Position numbers and translations under genes: made by a program
Shown: positions 51,640-60,575 of the stretch, piece by piece
Numbering within the stretch: position 1 is the first letter of the stretch
Layout: every line of letters starts with the position of its first letter
Assembly (NCBI RefSeq): GCF_014203955.1
Contig: NZ_JACHKA010000001.1
Span: 744,001-808,000 of the forward strand
Source: Sphingobium lignivorans
Lineage (GTDB): Bacteria > Pseudomonadota > Alphaproteobacteria > Sphingomonadales > Sphingomonadaceae
Length of the DNA: 64,000 nucleotides
Direction of reading: 5' to 3'
The notes under the pieces: generated by a model
Databases searched by the model: none
Told to the model about the DNA's origin: nothing
Seen by the model: the letters and a program-made list of their open reading frames with translations, nothing else

Positions 51640-52462
51640 ACTGACATTCGAGACCGTGAAGGTCACGCTTGATGACGGAATTGCCTGGGTTGCGCTCAAC
51701 CGGCCCGAGAAGCGCAATGCGATGAGCCCCACCGTCAACCGCGAGATGTGGGTTGCGCTCGACGAGCTGGAAATCCGCGACGACGTGGGCGTCGTCGTGC
51801 TGACGGGCGAGGGCGAAGCCTTTTCCGCCGGCATGGATCTCAAGGAATATTTCCGGGAAACCGAGGGCGAGTCGGCGATCGTGCAGGCGCGCTATCGCCG
51901 CGCAGCGACGGACTGGATGTGGCGGCGCCTGATGCATTATCCCAAGCCGACCATCGCCATGGTCAATGGCTGGTGCTTCGGCGGTGCCTTCACACCGCTC
52001 GTCGCCTGCGATCTTGCCATTGCCGCCGACGAGGCGACGTTCGGGCTTTCCGAGATCAACTGGGGCATCATCCCGGCCGGCAATGTCACTCGCGCCGTCG
52101 CGCAGGTCATGAACCACCGCGATGCGCTCCATTATATCATGACCGGCGATCCCTTCGATGGGAAGGAAGCGGCGAAGATGGGGCTGGTCAATCGCTCCGT
52201 CCCGCTGGCCGAGTTGCGCGGCGAAGTCGAGGCGCTTGCCCGCAAGCTGCTTTCCAAGAACCCGACCATCCTGCGCCATGCCAAATCAGCGTTCAAATAT
52301 GTTGAGCGCCTGGACTGGGACACGTCCGAGGCCATGCTGGGTGCGCTGGCCGCAACGGCCGCCTCGCAGGATACCGAGCGCGGCCGGCGCAAGGGCATGA
52401 CCCAGTTCCTCGACGAGAAATCCTTCAAGCCCGGGCTGGGTGGCTATCGCCGCGAGGACTGA
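51629..52462 (+). CDS. ferB: Hydroxycinnamoyl-CoA hydratase-lyase (FerB/Ech-like)
   Basis: A 277-residue crotonase-fold enzyme that matches HCHL/Ech of Pseudomonas closely: VALNRPEKRNAMSPTVNREM, GEAFSAGMDLKEYFRE, PTIAMVNGWCFGGAFTPLVACDLAI, ADEATFGLSEINWGI, FLDEKSFKPGL. The enzyme hydrates feruloyl-CoA and splits it into vanillin and acetyl-CoA. Glu142 in SEINWG is kept; the residue aligned with Ser123 of the Pseudomonas enzyme is Thr here, and the C-terminal tyrosine region differs. No CoA ligase gene is adjacent; the FerA-like one is at 27665. GAGG precedes ATG 51629. Confidence 0.88.
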   Translation: MSDELTFETVKVTLDDGIAWVALNRPEKRNAMSPTVNREMWVALDELEIRDDVGVVVLTGEGEAFSAGMDLKEYFRETEGESAIVQARYRRAATDWMWRRLMHYPKPTIAMVNGWCFGGAFTPLVACDLAIAADEATFGLSEINWGIIPAGNVTRAVAQVMNHRDALHYIMTGDPFDGKEAAKMGLVNRSVPLAELRGEVEALARKLLSKNPTILRHAKSAFKYVERLDWDTSEAMLGALAATAASQDTERGRRKGMTQFLDEKSFKPGLGGYRRED

Positions 52463-52481
52463 GCGGCCCGCCCTGCGGCGG

Positions 52482-52518
52482 CACCCGGGCATCCCCAGGG
52501 GGAGGGGCTGCCCGGGTG
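52482..52518 (+). terminator. Bidirectional terminator between convergent genes
   Basis: CACCCGGGCA (52482-52491) and its complement (52509-52518) form a perfect 10-bp stem with a 17-nt loop, in the gap between the FerB-like gene and the convergent FAD oxidoreductase. No clear U-tract on either strand. Confidence 0.6.
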
Positions 52519-52527
52519 GCTCGCCGA

Positions 52528-53997
52528 TCAGCTCACCAGCACATTGAGACCGCGACTGGCCAGCGTCTCCCGAACCTGCGCCACGCGCACCTTGCTGCGG
52601 TCGAGATTGGTCCCGCCCTCCACTAGCATCGCACGCACTGCCGCGATGTCCACCTGGCGCGGCGTCACGCCATCGCGCACGGCGAGGGCGGCCGCGGTGC
52701 CCGCCGCTTCGCCCATGGCCATGCATTCCGGCATCAGACGCACCCTCTGGTGCGCTTCGTTATCGAATGAGACAGTCTTGCCGGTGACGATAAGGTTCTC
52801 CATGCCGACGGGCAGCATGCAGCGATAGGGCAGGCCGAGCACCACGATCGAAATCGGCATTTCGGTCAGGTCATGACCCTTGCCGCCTTCGCTCCCGTCC
52901 GGCTTGTGGCGAACCCAGCCCTTGAGATTGGGCCCGCGATAGACCTTGAGCGCAATCTCGTCGTCGAAGACCGCGCCGTCGAAGATGTCGTCGCGCGTCA
53001 GCGTGTAATCGCCGACGATGCGGCGGCTGTCCCGCACCCCGATCTGCGGCGCCATATCGATGAGATAGGCGTCTTCCATGCCGGGAATGCGCTTCACGAA
53101 GGGAAGGAAGTCGCGTGCACGCCGCCGCCCTTCGATCTCGGCACCGGTGAGGTCGGCGGCATCGGTCGGATCGCGATCGAGCACCTGCACGGCGTAGAGA
53201 TAACCGATGCCGCGCTCCAGATTGGCAGGCGTGGCGCCGAAGATCGAGATGTGATGGCCAAATGTCCCGGGCAGGCTGCCTTCCGCCTTGCCCTGGGCAA
53301 CGAGCGACTTCCAGCCCGTGAGATGCACATATTGCGCGCCGTCGAGGCGATTGGCGGGCGTGCCCCAGAGCTTGGAGAAATCGTCTGGATTGTCGCGGGC
53401 ATGCGCTTCCATGCGCCGCCAGTCGACGCCGCCCATGCGGCACAGCATCATCATCGGCTGGGGCGCCTCGCGCGGATGCATCGGCAGGCCGGCGCGCGCC
53501 GCGACATCGGCATCGCCGCTCGCGTCGATCACCACGTCCGCGAAAATGGCCTGGCGGCCCGACTTGTTCTCGATGATGACGCCCTTGAGGGCATCGCCTT
53601 CCCGGACCACATCCACGACCGAGGTGTTGAGCAGCAGCTCGACACCGGACTCGACCAGCATGTCCAGCACGACCAGCTTCAACATTTCCGGGTCATAAGC
53701 GAGGTTGAAATATTCCGGCAGGAACGTCTCAGGCGCGGCGCCATGGGCAGCGAGCCGCTGCTGCACTTCGCGCAGGATGCCGCCGATATTCTCGCAGCTG
53801 AGGAACTCGGTCACGAAGGACATGGGGCCGGTTCCGCCCACCACGGCGTTGCGCTCGATGAGGAGAACCTCGGCGCCGTGCCGCGCCGCCCGGATCGCGG
53901 CGGGGTAGCCGCCCGCCCCGGCGCCCACCACCAGCACCTGCGTGCGCCTGGCGACCGGAATGGTCCGGGCTGGTTCAATGAATGTCTCCTGCGTCAC
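52528..53997 (-). CDS. FAD-dependent oxidoreductase (FAD_oxidored family)
   Basis: A 489-residue flavoprotein, paralogue of those at 12023, 54119 and 55516. N-terminal FAD motif: VLVVGAGAGGYPAAIRAARHGAEVLLIERN; family motif GGTGPMSFVTEFL; VFADVVIDASGDADVAARAG; RRIVGDYTLTRDDIFDGA; YRCMLPVGMENLIVTGKTVSFD; MGEAAGTAAALAVRDG. The enzymes probably oxidise or reduce a CoA-free aromatic or alicyclic acid, but no member close to this has a role I know. It is divergent from the 54119 paralogue, with two copies of the AT-rich element between. Confidence 0.85.
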   Translation of the reverse strand: MTQETFIEPARTIPVARRTQVLVVGAGAGGYPAAIRAARHGAEVLLIERNAVVGGTGPMSFVTEFLSCENIGGILREVQQRLAAHGAAPETFLPEYFNLAYDPEMLKLVVLDMLVESGVELLLNTSVVDVVREGDALKGVIIENKSGRQAIFADVVIDASGDADVAARAGLPMHPREAPQPMMMLCRMGGVDWRRMEAHARDNPDDFSKLWGTPANRLDGAQYVHLTGWKSLVAQGKAEGSLPGTFGHHISIFGATPANLERGIGYLYAVQVLDRDPTDAADLTGAEIEGRRRARDFLPFVKRIPGMEDAYLIDMAPQIGVRDSRRIVGDYTLTRDDIFDGAVFDDEIALKVYRGPNLKGWVRHKPDGSEGGKGHDLTEMPISIVVLGLPYRCMLPVGMENLIVTGKTVSFDNEAHQRVRLMPECMAMGEAAGTAAALAVRDGVTPRQVDIAAVRAMLVEGGTNLDRSKVRVAQVRETLASRGLNVLVS

Positions 53998-54018
53998 GAC
54001 GACTCCTCTATCCTGTTT

Positions 54019-54042
54019 AAAAGTAATATCGTTATATCATTG
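54019..54042 (+). promoter_or_regulatory. AT-rich element, copy C
   Basis: Shares TAATATCGTTATATCATTG with the consensus (core mismatch C for A). It lies 22 nt before the start of the 52528 FAD oxidoreductase on the minus strand. Confidence 0.45.
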
Positions 54043-54059
54043 ATCGGGCAACGGCTTGC

Positions 54060-54084
54060 AAAAGATATTATGGTTATATATTTG
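54060..54084 (+). promoter_or_regulatory. AT-rich element, copy D
   Basis: Begins AAAAGATATTATGGTTATA and ends TTTG, with TTGACA (54082-54087) adjoining as a possible -35 hexamer. It is 34 nt upstream of the plus-strand FAD oxidoreductase and about 41 nt from copy C, a tandem arrangement. Confidence 0.45.
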
Positions 54085-54118
54085 ACAGGCGAGCAAGAGA
54101 AAAAGAGGGGCACTGTCC

Positions 54119-55510
54119 ATGGCTGAGAGTGGCGATATCGAATGGATCGATGAGCCCGGCCGAACGATTCCGGTGTGGCGCGAGACGGAGGTTCTTGTCT
54201 GCGGCGGCGGCGCAGGCGGCGTCGCGGCAGCGGTAGCCGCGGCGCGCAACGGCGCGCGGGTCCTGATGATCGAACGGGATACGACGCTGGGCGGAACCGG
54301 CCCCCGATCCTTCGTGACCGAATATCATCAGGCGTTCTTCACCGGTGGAATCATGAAGGAAGTCATCGAGCGCCTGCGGGCGGTGGGCGGTGCCGATCCC
54401 GATCTGGAGGACGGGCATTTCGCCGTTCCCTTCGATCCCGAGATCCTCAAATTCGTTCTGGCCGAGATCGTGGAGGGAGCCGGCGTCGAGGTGCTCACCC
54501 GCACCTGGGTCACCGACGCCATCATCGAGGATGGGGCCGTGAAGGGCGTCATCATCGAGAACAAGGGCGGCCGCCAGGCAATCCTGGCCGATATCGTGAT
54601 CGACGCCACTGGCGACGCGGACATCGCCGCCCGGGCTGGCGCGCCGATGCAGGACTATAATCCCCCGCAGCCGATGGTGATGCTCTTCCAGATCGGCGGC
54701 GTGGATTATACGCGCAGCCAGGACCGCAAGGGCCGCACCGAGCTGGTCAAGGCCGCCAAGGACGCGGGGCTGCTCAGCGACGATCTCTATCTCGACAATT
54801 TCTCCAATTTCGGCATCGCGCCTTCCACGCGCGAGGGGCAGATGGGCTATATCTACGGGGTGCGCGTCCTGCGCCGCGATCCCTATGATGCCGATGACCT
54901 CACCGATGCCGAAATCCGCGCGCGCGAGGGCGTGCGGGCGTTCATCCCTTTCCTGCGCACCGTGCCGGGTTTCGAGCAAGCCTTTCTGATCAAGGCCGCG
55001 CCCATGATCGGCGTGCGGGACTCGCGGCGCATCCTGGGCGACTACACGCTGACCCGCGAGGATATATTGGGCGGCATCTTTCACCCCGATGATATCTTCA
55101 AGCGCTATCACCGCTTGCCGGATACCCCCGGTTTCGTCCGGCACCCGACCGACGGGAGCGAGACGACTGCCGCATTCCGCGAGAAACTCGCCAAGTCGAC
55201 GATGGTCACATCCGTGTTCGGCGTGCCTTATGGCTGCCTGCTGCCGCAGACGCTGGAAAATCTTCTGGTGGCTGGGAAGACGGTATCGATGAGCTATGAA
55301 GCGCATTCGCGCTGTCGCCAGATCCCGGACTGCATGGCCTTCGGGCAAGCGGCGGGAACGGCCGCTGCCCTTGCCTGCCGCCATGGCGTTTCCCTGCGCA
55401 AGGTCGACATCGAGGAACTGCAGGCGCTGCTTATCGCGCAGGGCCAGAATCTGGCCGATGGCGCGATCGACATCACCAAGGCCAAGCTTCACAACATGGT
55501 GCAGGATTGA
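54119..55510 (+). CDS. FAD-dependent oxidoreductase (FAD_oxidored family)
   Basis: A 463-residue flavoprotein. FAD motif VLVCGGGAGGVAAAVAAARNGARVLMIERD; GGTGPRSFVTEYH; IVIDATGDADIAARAG; RRILGDYTLTREDILGGI; YGCLLPQTLENLLVAGKTVSM; FGQAAGTAAALACRHGVSLRKVD. Complete by comparison with the paralogue at 52528. It begins an operon with the truncated paralogue at 55516 (stop and start 6 nt apart). It may form a heteromer with that protein. Confidence 0.85.
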   Translation: MAESGDIEWIDEPGRTIPVWRETEVLVCGGGAGGVAAAVAAARNGARVLMIERDTTLGGTGPRSFVTEYHQAFFTGGIMKEVIERLRAVGGADPDLEDGHFAVPFDPEILKFVLAEIVEGAGVEVLTRTWVTDAIIEDGAVKGVIIENKGGRQAILADIVIDATGDADIAARAGAPMQDYNPPQPMVMLFQIGGVDYTRSQDRKGRTELVKAAKDAGLLSDDLYLDNFSNFGIAPSTREGQMGYIYGVRVLRRDPYDADDLTDAEIRAREGVRAFIPFLRTVPGFEQAFLIKAAPMIGVRDSRRILGDYTLTREDILGGIFHPDDIFKRYHRLPDTPGFVRHPTDGSETTAAFREKLAKSTMVTSVFGVPYGCLLPQTLENLLVAGKTVSMSYEAHSRCRQIPDCMAFGQAAGTAAALACRHGVSLRKVDIEELQALLIAQGQNLADGAIDITKAKLHNMVQD

Positions 55511-55515
55511 GCGAC

Positions 55516-56577
55516 ATGAACATCGAGGCAACGGGGCTGAGGGCCATCGCCGCCAGCCAGGACATCGCTCTTCCCGCCCGCCGGACGCCCGTCTACCGAT
55601 CGGTGGACGTGGTGGTATGCGGGGGCGGCCCGGCGGGCGTCGCGGCGGCCGTCACGGCGGCACGGGGCGGCGCGCGGACGCTGCTGGTCGAGCGCCATGT
55701 GGTGCTGGGCGGCAATGGCCCGCTGTCCTTCGACATCGATCTCGGCCAACATCCGGAAGGGATCGCGGCGGAAGTGGCCGCGCGGCTCGAACAGGCCGGC
55801 GAAGCGGGGCCGGACCGGATGGGAGAGGGCCGCGTCCATGACCCCGAGGCGATGAAATATGCCTTGCTGGATATTGCCCGGGAAGCAGGCGTCAGCTTCC
55901 TGCTCTCGACCTGGGTATCGGACCCGATCATGCGCGACGGCGAAACGCGGGGCGTGATGGTGGAGAACAAGTCCGGCCGGTTCGCGGTCCTCGCTGGAAT
56001 CGTGATCGACGCGACCGGTGATGGCGAACTGGCGTCGCGGGCGGGGGTCGCCATCGCCACGGTCGATCAGCCGGCTGCCGTGCAGCTGAACGCCAGGATC
56101 GGCGGCATCGATTTCGATCGGGCCCTGGCGGGGCGGCCTCAGTGGCCCGCGCTGGTGGCCGAAGCGAAGCGGGAAGGGCGCCTCGCCGACGATCAGCCAG
56201 ACACGATCGAACTCTATGGAGTGCTGCAGCCGGAGCGGAAGATCGCTTTCCTGCGTGGACCCCGGATCGAAGGGCAGGGCGGGCGCGATGTGGAGGGCCT
56301 GAGCCGTGCCGAGGCTCATCTGCGAAACCTGATGCGGGAATTCCTCCCCTTCCTGAAAGGCGTTCCCGGCTTCGAGAGCAGTTTTCTCGTCGACGTGGCG
56401 GGCGCGCTCCAGCTTGGCGATGGGCGTCGGACCAAGGCTTCACGGCCAGCGAGCGCGGTCGATGCAGAGGAGCGCTCGGCCGTGCCCGACTGGCTCGAGG
56501 GCGATGTGGCAGCGCAATTGCTCAAGATAGGTGCGAAACCGGCCGGGGTGGAGCGCCTGCTCATCGTGGAGCGCTGA
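55516..56577 (+). CDS. FAD-dependent oxidoreductase, C-terminally truncated paralogue
   Basis: A 353-residue protein. N-terminal FAD motif VVVCGGGPAGVAAAVTAARGGARTLLVER and IVIDATGDGELASRAG are intact. Past residue about 305 the sequence departs from its paralogues: the GDYT-type motif is replaced by LGDGRRTKASRPASAVDAEERS and the protein ends GVERLLIVER, at the place where relatives read GVxxLxVAGR and continue for about 70 residues with the final FAD-binding helix. Either a decayed copy or a specialised partner of the 54119 protein. No single-base frameshift restores the missing end by eye. Confidence 0.75.
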   Translation: MNIEATGLRAIAASQDIALPARRTPVYRSVDVVVCGGGPAGVAAAVTAARGGARTLLVERHVVLGGNGPLSFDIDLGQHPEGIAAEVAARLEQAGEAGPDRMGEGRVHDPEAMKYALLDIAREAGVSFLLSTWVSDPIMRDGETRGVMVENKSGRFAVLAGIVIDATGDGELASRAGVAIATVDQPAAVQLNARIGGIDFDRALAGRPQWPALVAEAKREGRLADDQPDTIELYGVLQPERKIAFLRGPRIEGQGGRDVEGLSRAEAHLRNLMREFLPFLKGVPGFESSFLVDVAGALQLGDGRRTKASRPASAVDAEERSAVPDWLEGDVAAQLLKIGAKPAGVERLLIVER

Positions 56578-56729
56578 GATCGCCGGGCCGGTTTCCGATC
56601 CCCGTCGCCTTCCCGGATGTACCCGATCCCGGCAGGGCGCTTGGGTCCCGATCCGGATTGCCATCTGTCATGACTCGGATCGGGACATCTCCCTTCGGCC
56701 CGCACCTTCGGGTTCGGGATGCAAGGGGA

Positions 56730-57527
56730 TCAGAAGGAATAGGCGAGGCTGAGGCTTCCGACGAACTGGTCGCTGCTGCCCACATCGGATACGATCGGAC
56801 TGTTTTTCGCGCCTTCGAACAGCTTGCTGTATCCCGCGATTCCCAGCAGGCTCCAGCGGCCGCTAAGGGAATAGGTGCCGGTGAGAACGGCTCCGGTATC
56901 GACGAGGCCACCCTTGGGACGATAGGCCGCCAGCCCGGAAGCAGCCGCGTCGGCAGCGTCGATGCCGAAATAGCGCTGCACATAGGCATCGTCGCCGAGC
57001 GTCGCGCTCAGCATCAGGCCGAGCGTGGCCTTCCTTGAAACGGGCAACCGATAGGCGATGCCGGGCTGGATCGTGTAGCCCTTGTGAACGTCGCTGACGT
57101 CGAACAGCAACTTGCTGGTGATTTCCAGCGAGTCGTGTTCGGAGGCGACGCCGGAGAAACCAAGTCCCACCATGCCGCCAGCTTCCCAGGCGTCGTCGAT
57201 CCGCCCGAGTGTGCCGACGGCCGCGCTCTTGATGTCCGCCGGCCTGCGTCCGATACGGAAATTGATCGCGGGCCCCAGCAGGACATGATCGATGGGCGAG
57301 AGGTTGGCGACAAGGCCGGAGCCCTCGCTGCGCACGAACATCTTTCCATAGTGGACGGAGAATCCGCCGAAGGGTGTGACGCGATATTCGTCGGAACCGA
57401 CATAATCGGGCGCGACGATCGGCCCCAGATAGACGGTGCCGTGGATTTCATCGCCGGATGTCGCCTGGGCGATCGAGGCCGAGGGAAGGAACAGGTATAG
57501 CGGCGCGGCGAAGAGGAAAAAACGCAT
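56730..57527 (-). CDS. MipA/OmpV-family outer-membrane protein
   Basis: A 265-residue protein with a signal peptide (cleaved near SIAQA) and a beta-barrel. It shows the family start VYLGPIVAPDYVGSDEYRVTPFGGFSVHYG and ends with an aromatic C-terminus (LSLAYSF) as needed for outer-membrane insertion. MipA/OmpV proteins have been tied to murein scaffolding, osmoregulation and antibiotic uptake; the role here is unclear. It stands alone and is divergent from the TetR gene. Confidence 0.88.
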   Translation of the reverse strand: MRFFLFAAPLYLFLPSASIAQATSGDEIHGTVYLGPIVAPDYVGSDEYRVTPFGGFSVHYGKMFVRSEGSGLVANLSPIDHVLLGPAINFRIGRRPADIKSAAVGTLGRIDDAWEAGGMVGLGFSGVASEHDSLEITSKLLFDVSDVHKGYTIQPGIAYRLPVSRKATLGLMLSATLGDDAYVQRYFGIDAADAAASGLAAYRPKGGLVDTGAVLTGTYSLSGRWSLLGIAGYSKLFEGAKNSPIVSDVGSSDQFVGSLSLAYSF

Positions 57528-57591
57528 GGGGTGACCTCGGGATTGTGGATGATCCGCCAGGCAAGGGCATCACGGCGCTCTTCCGAACCGC

Positions 57592-58332
57592 GTGTGTCTG
57601 ATTGTGCGACTTGCTCTTGGCGTGTCGCAAAATATCCGCGAAACAGGCGTTCCCTTACTCGCTTTGGACATTACCGGCGTGTCGATTCCCCAGGAGCTTC
57701 ATCCCCGGAAAAATCCCCGCCAGGGCCGGGCCCAGGCGACGGTCGACGCCATTCTGGAAGCGACTGCTCACATTTTGGCGAAGCGCGGCTATGACGGTAT
57801 GACGACCAATCATGTCGCCGAGCGAGCCGGCGTCAGCATCGGTTCGCTCTACCAATATTTCCCGAGCAAGGAATCGCTGGTCGCGGCGCTGCTGCAGAAG
57901 AATGCCGGGGACAATCTGCGCACGCTCCAGCAGGCGATCGGTCGTGCGGCGGGGCTGCCGCTCGTCCAGGCGCTCGAAATCCTGATCGACGACTTCCTCG
58001 AGCTGCACGCGACCAATCCGCAGCACCATGCCGTGCTGATCGACGGCGCGCCGCAGATCGGCATCCTGGAATGGGAACGCACATCGACGAAGGACAATCT
58101 CGGCGTCCTAGCCGCGTTCCTTTCTACGTATAGCGATGAATTCCGGCCCGGGCTGGATCTTCCGCTGGCGCTCACGGTGCTCGCGGCCATGACGAGATCC
58201 ATTTTCGACCGTCTGGTGGTTCATGATCCCGCAGGCCTGAAGAGCGATGCCATTCGCCGCGAAATCCTGATGGTGATCATCGTCTATCTGACCGGGCGCG
58301 CGCCCGGCCCCCGAAGCGACGCCGCCGACTGA
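57592..58332 (+). CDS. TetR-family transcriptional regulator
   Basis: Up to 246 residues. The DNA-binding domain begins at about residue 42: RGRAQATVDAILEATAHILAKRGYDGMTTNHVAERAGVSIGSLYQYFPSKESLVAALL. The remaining helices form a ligand domain (VLIDGAPQIGILEWERTS). The 5' end is uncertain: the GTG at 57592 and the GTG at 57679 are both possible, and the first part does not look like coding sequence of the family. It stands between a divergent porin gene and the Tat-type hydrolase gene, both possible targets. Confidence 0.82.
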   Translation: MCLIVRLALGVSQNIRETGVPLLALDITGVSIPQELHPRKNPRQGRAQATVDAILEATAHILAKRGYDGMTTNHVAERAGVSIGSLYQYFPSKESLVAALLQKNAGDNLRTLQQAIGRAAGLPLVQALEILIDDFLELHATNPQHHAVLIDGAPQIGILEWERTSTKDNLGVLAAFLSTYSDEFRPGLDLPLALTVLAAMTRSIFDRLVVHDPAGLKSDAIRREILMVIIVYLTGRAPGPRSDAAD

Positions 58333-58494
58333 GCGCGCGGCCAAAGGCGAGCCGGACGGAACCTTTCGATCCGGGCTTGAAGCCGGAGAGTCCGAAATTC
58401 CTCGGGTCCGGCGGAGCGCTGGACCTACGCAGTTATGCGAGTTGTCAGGGCGCCGCCGATCTTCCAGCTTTCCTCCGCTTCAGGAGGACAAGCG

Positions 58495-59829
58495 ATGCAG
58501 GATAAGGAATATTCCCGACGCGAGGCGCTGCGCGGGGCCGGCATGTCCAGCGTCGGCATGGCTCTGGCGATGGGCGCCAGCATGCCGGGCCTGCCGGCCC
58601 ATGCGGCGGGTGGCGAGGGGGCCGCCAAGCCATGGTTCGAGCTCGAGCTCATGCCCGATCCGATCCTCAATCAGGTGCTGCTCTTCTATCTTGGCGGAAC
58701 CTGGCAGAAGATGTCCGACATTGGCGAATGCCTCCAAACGGCGAGCCGTGTGGATGGCGCCGACCCTTATAGCTGGTCGCGCGAATGGCAGGCCACGGCG
58801 AGGCGGCTGGTCAGGACCGCCAGCGAAAGCCGCAAAGGAGGGCATGCGATCAGCGCGGGCGAAGTCGACATGCGCGCCGCGAATTATTTCATCGCGGCGC
58901 TTCATCGTCATCCCGATCCCTGGGCGCGCGATGTGGCGGGGCTCACCCGCGAGGCAGAGGCGGCCTATCGACGGGCATTGCAGGACCTGCCGCTGGGTGC
59001 CGAGCCGGTGGCCATTCCCTATGAGACGACGAAGCTGCCAGGTTATTTCTTCGCGGCGCCGGGAAAGAAGCGTGGTCGCGCCCCGCTGGTGATTGCGTTC
59101 AACGGACGCGATGCCTGGGCGGAGCAATGCAAATATATCGCCGAGGCGGCGAATGCGCGGGGGATGCATTGCCTGATCTTCGATGGCCCCGGCCAGGGCA
59201 AGGTCATCCGCCTGCAGGGCCTGCCCTTCCGGCCGGACTGGGAGAATGTCGTGCGCCCCGTCGTCGATTTCGCGGTTCGGATGCCGGGCGTCGACCCGAA
59301 CCGGATCGCGCTGATGGGTCTCAGCATGGGCGGTGCCCTGGCGCCGCGCGCAGCCGCCTTCGAGCATCGGCTGAAGCTCTGCATCGCCAATCCCGGCATT
59401 CTGAACTGGCGCGACGTGATCCGCCGCTTCTTCGAAGAGGCGCTCGGCAGTGACATGCTGGCCCTGGCGGAACGCAACCCCGGAGCGTTCGACCGCCGGA
59501 TGAAGGATGTGATGGCGAGCATGCCCCTCATTGCGTGGGGCGTCACAGATTCGATGTGGAAGCATGGCGTGCGGACGCCCTCCGCGCTCATCGCCGATAT
59601 GAATCGCTATCGGGCCGAAGACGTCGTGGACAGGATCCGGTGCCGCACACTCGTCATGGATGGCGAGATGGACGAGTTCAGCCAGGCCCGCGCGCTTTTC
59701 GAGAAGCTGAGATGTCCCAAGGACTTCATCCTGTTCACGCGTGAGGAGACTGCCATGCTCCACAATCAGGTCGGCGCGCTCGCGGTTTCGACCCAGCGCA
59801 GCTTCGACTGGATCGAGGCTCATATCTAG
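58495..59829 (+). CDS. Alpha/beta hydrolase with Tat-type signal (DHPON hydrolase-like)
   Basis: A 444-residue protein, start after AGGAGGACAAGCG. The N-terminus has twin arginines in SRREALRGAG followed by a hydrophobic stretch and AHA, a weak Tat signal. The helical cap is followed by the hydrolase core: FNGRDAWAEQCKYIAE, FDGPGQGKVIRLQG, nucleophile elbow GLSMGGALAPRAA, acid in DGEMDEFSQA, His in MLHNQVG. The size and cap resemble 2,6-dihydroxypseudooxynicotine hydrolase, which cuts a C-C bond. The physiological substrate is unknown. The MarR and TonB receptor genes downstream may belong to the same function. Confidence 0.85.
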   Translation: MQDKEYSRREALRGAGMSSVGMALAMGASMPGLPAHAAGGEGAAKPWFELELMPDPILNQVLLFYLGGTWQKMSDIGECLQTASRVDGADPYSWSREWQATARRLVRTASESRKGGHAISAGEVDMRAANYFIAALHRHPDPWARDVAGLTREAEAAYRRALQDLPLGAEPVAIPYETTKLPGYFFAAPGKKRGRAPLVIAFNGRDAWAEQCKYIAEAANARGMHCLIFDGPGQGKVIRLQGLPFRPDWENVVRPVVDFAVRMPGVDPNRIALMGLSMGGALAPRAAAFEHRLKLCIANPGILNWRDVIRRFFEEALGSDMLALAERNPGAFDRRMKDVMASMPLIAWGVTDSMWKHGVRTPSALIADMNRYRAEDVVDRIRCRTLVMDGEMDEFSQARALFEKLRCPKDFILFTREETAMLHNQVGALAVSTQRSFDWIEAHI

Positions 59830-59896
59830 GCGCGTGAATGGCTTTCCGTGCGCGGGCGGCCTGCCGGCCTGTGCATAAGCCGAGCCGGCTGTCGCT

Positions 59897-60331
59897 TCAG
59901 GTCGATGTCGGTGCGTGGACCTTGCGCAGCAGGGCGATCAGGGTCTCGCGTTCCTCCGTCGTGAGGTTCTGGAGCATCCGGTCTTCGTGAGTGCGGATCT
60001 GCTCGAGCATTTCGCGCAGCTTCGCTTCCCCGGCCGGCGTCAGGTTAAGCGAGAAAGCGCGGCGATCGCGGCGGGCCGTCTTGCGCGCGACGAGGCCGAG
60101 ATCGACCAGATCATTCACCAGCGCCACCATGTTGGCGCGCTGGATGCCGAGCGCCTCGCCGACCTTGCCCTGGCTCGTACCCGGCGCTGCCGAGACCACG
60201 GACAGGACGCCGAACAGCACCTGTCGCATGGCTGTCTCCGCGAAGGTCTGCGCGAAGTCCGACTTCATCGCCGATGACGCGCGCCTGAGATGATAGCCGA
60301 CAAGCTCGTCGAGCGGGCCAAGGGCCGTCAT
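59897..60331 (-). CDS. MarR-family transcriptional regulator
   Basis: A 144-residue MarR protein: FAETAMRQVLFGVLSVVSAAPGTSQGKVGEALGIQRANMVALVNDLVDLGLVARKTARRDRRAFSLNLT-type core. ATG 60331 is the only start in frame. It is divergent from the TonB receptor gene, which it may repress, and convergent with the hydrolase. Confidence 0.88.
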   Translation of the reverse strand: MTALGPLDELVGYHLRRASSAMKSDFAQTFAETAMRQVLFGVLSVVSAAPGTSQGKVGEALGIQRANMVALVNDLVDLGLVARKTARRDRRAFSLNLTPAGEAKLREMLEQIRTHEDRMLQNLTTEERETLIALLRKVHAPTST

Positions 60332-60575
60332 GTCGTCGCTGTTCCGATGGTCGCGCGTTCACCCCTCTGGCGCATGTCTCTCTCCCAAGCCTGTTTTTCT
60401 GTCCGGGAAGACCGGTGCCCGACCGGGTACCGAGATCCGCACGGATTTTATCGCATGTTTCCATGCCATATTGCCACACATTGTTTTATCATATAACTAA
60501 ATTCACAGGCCCGCTTGTGCCACTGACCGCAAAGATGCGGCCGTCATTTTTCAGGATCCAAAGGGGAGAGGCGTC

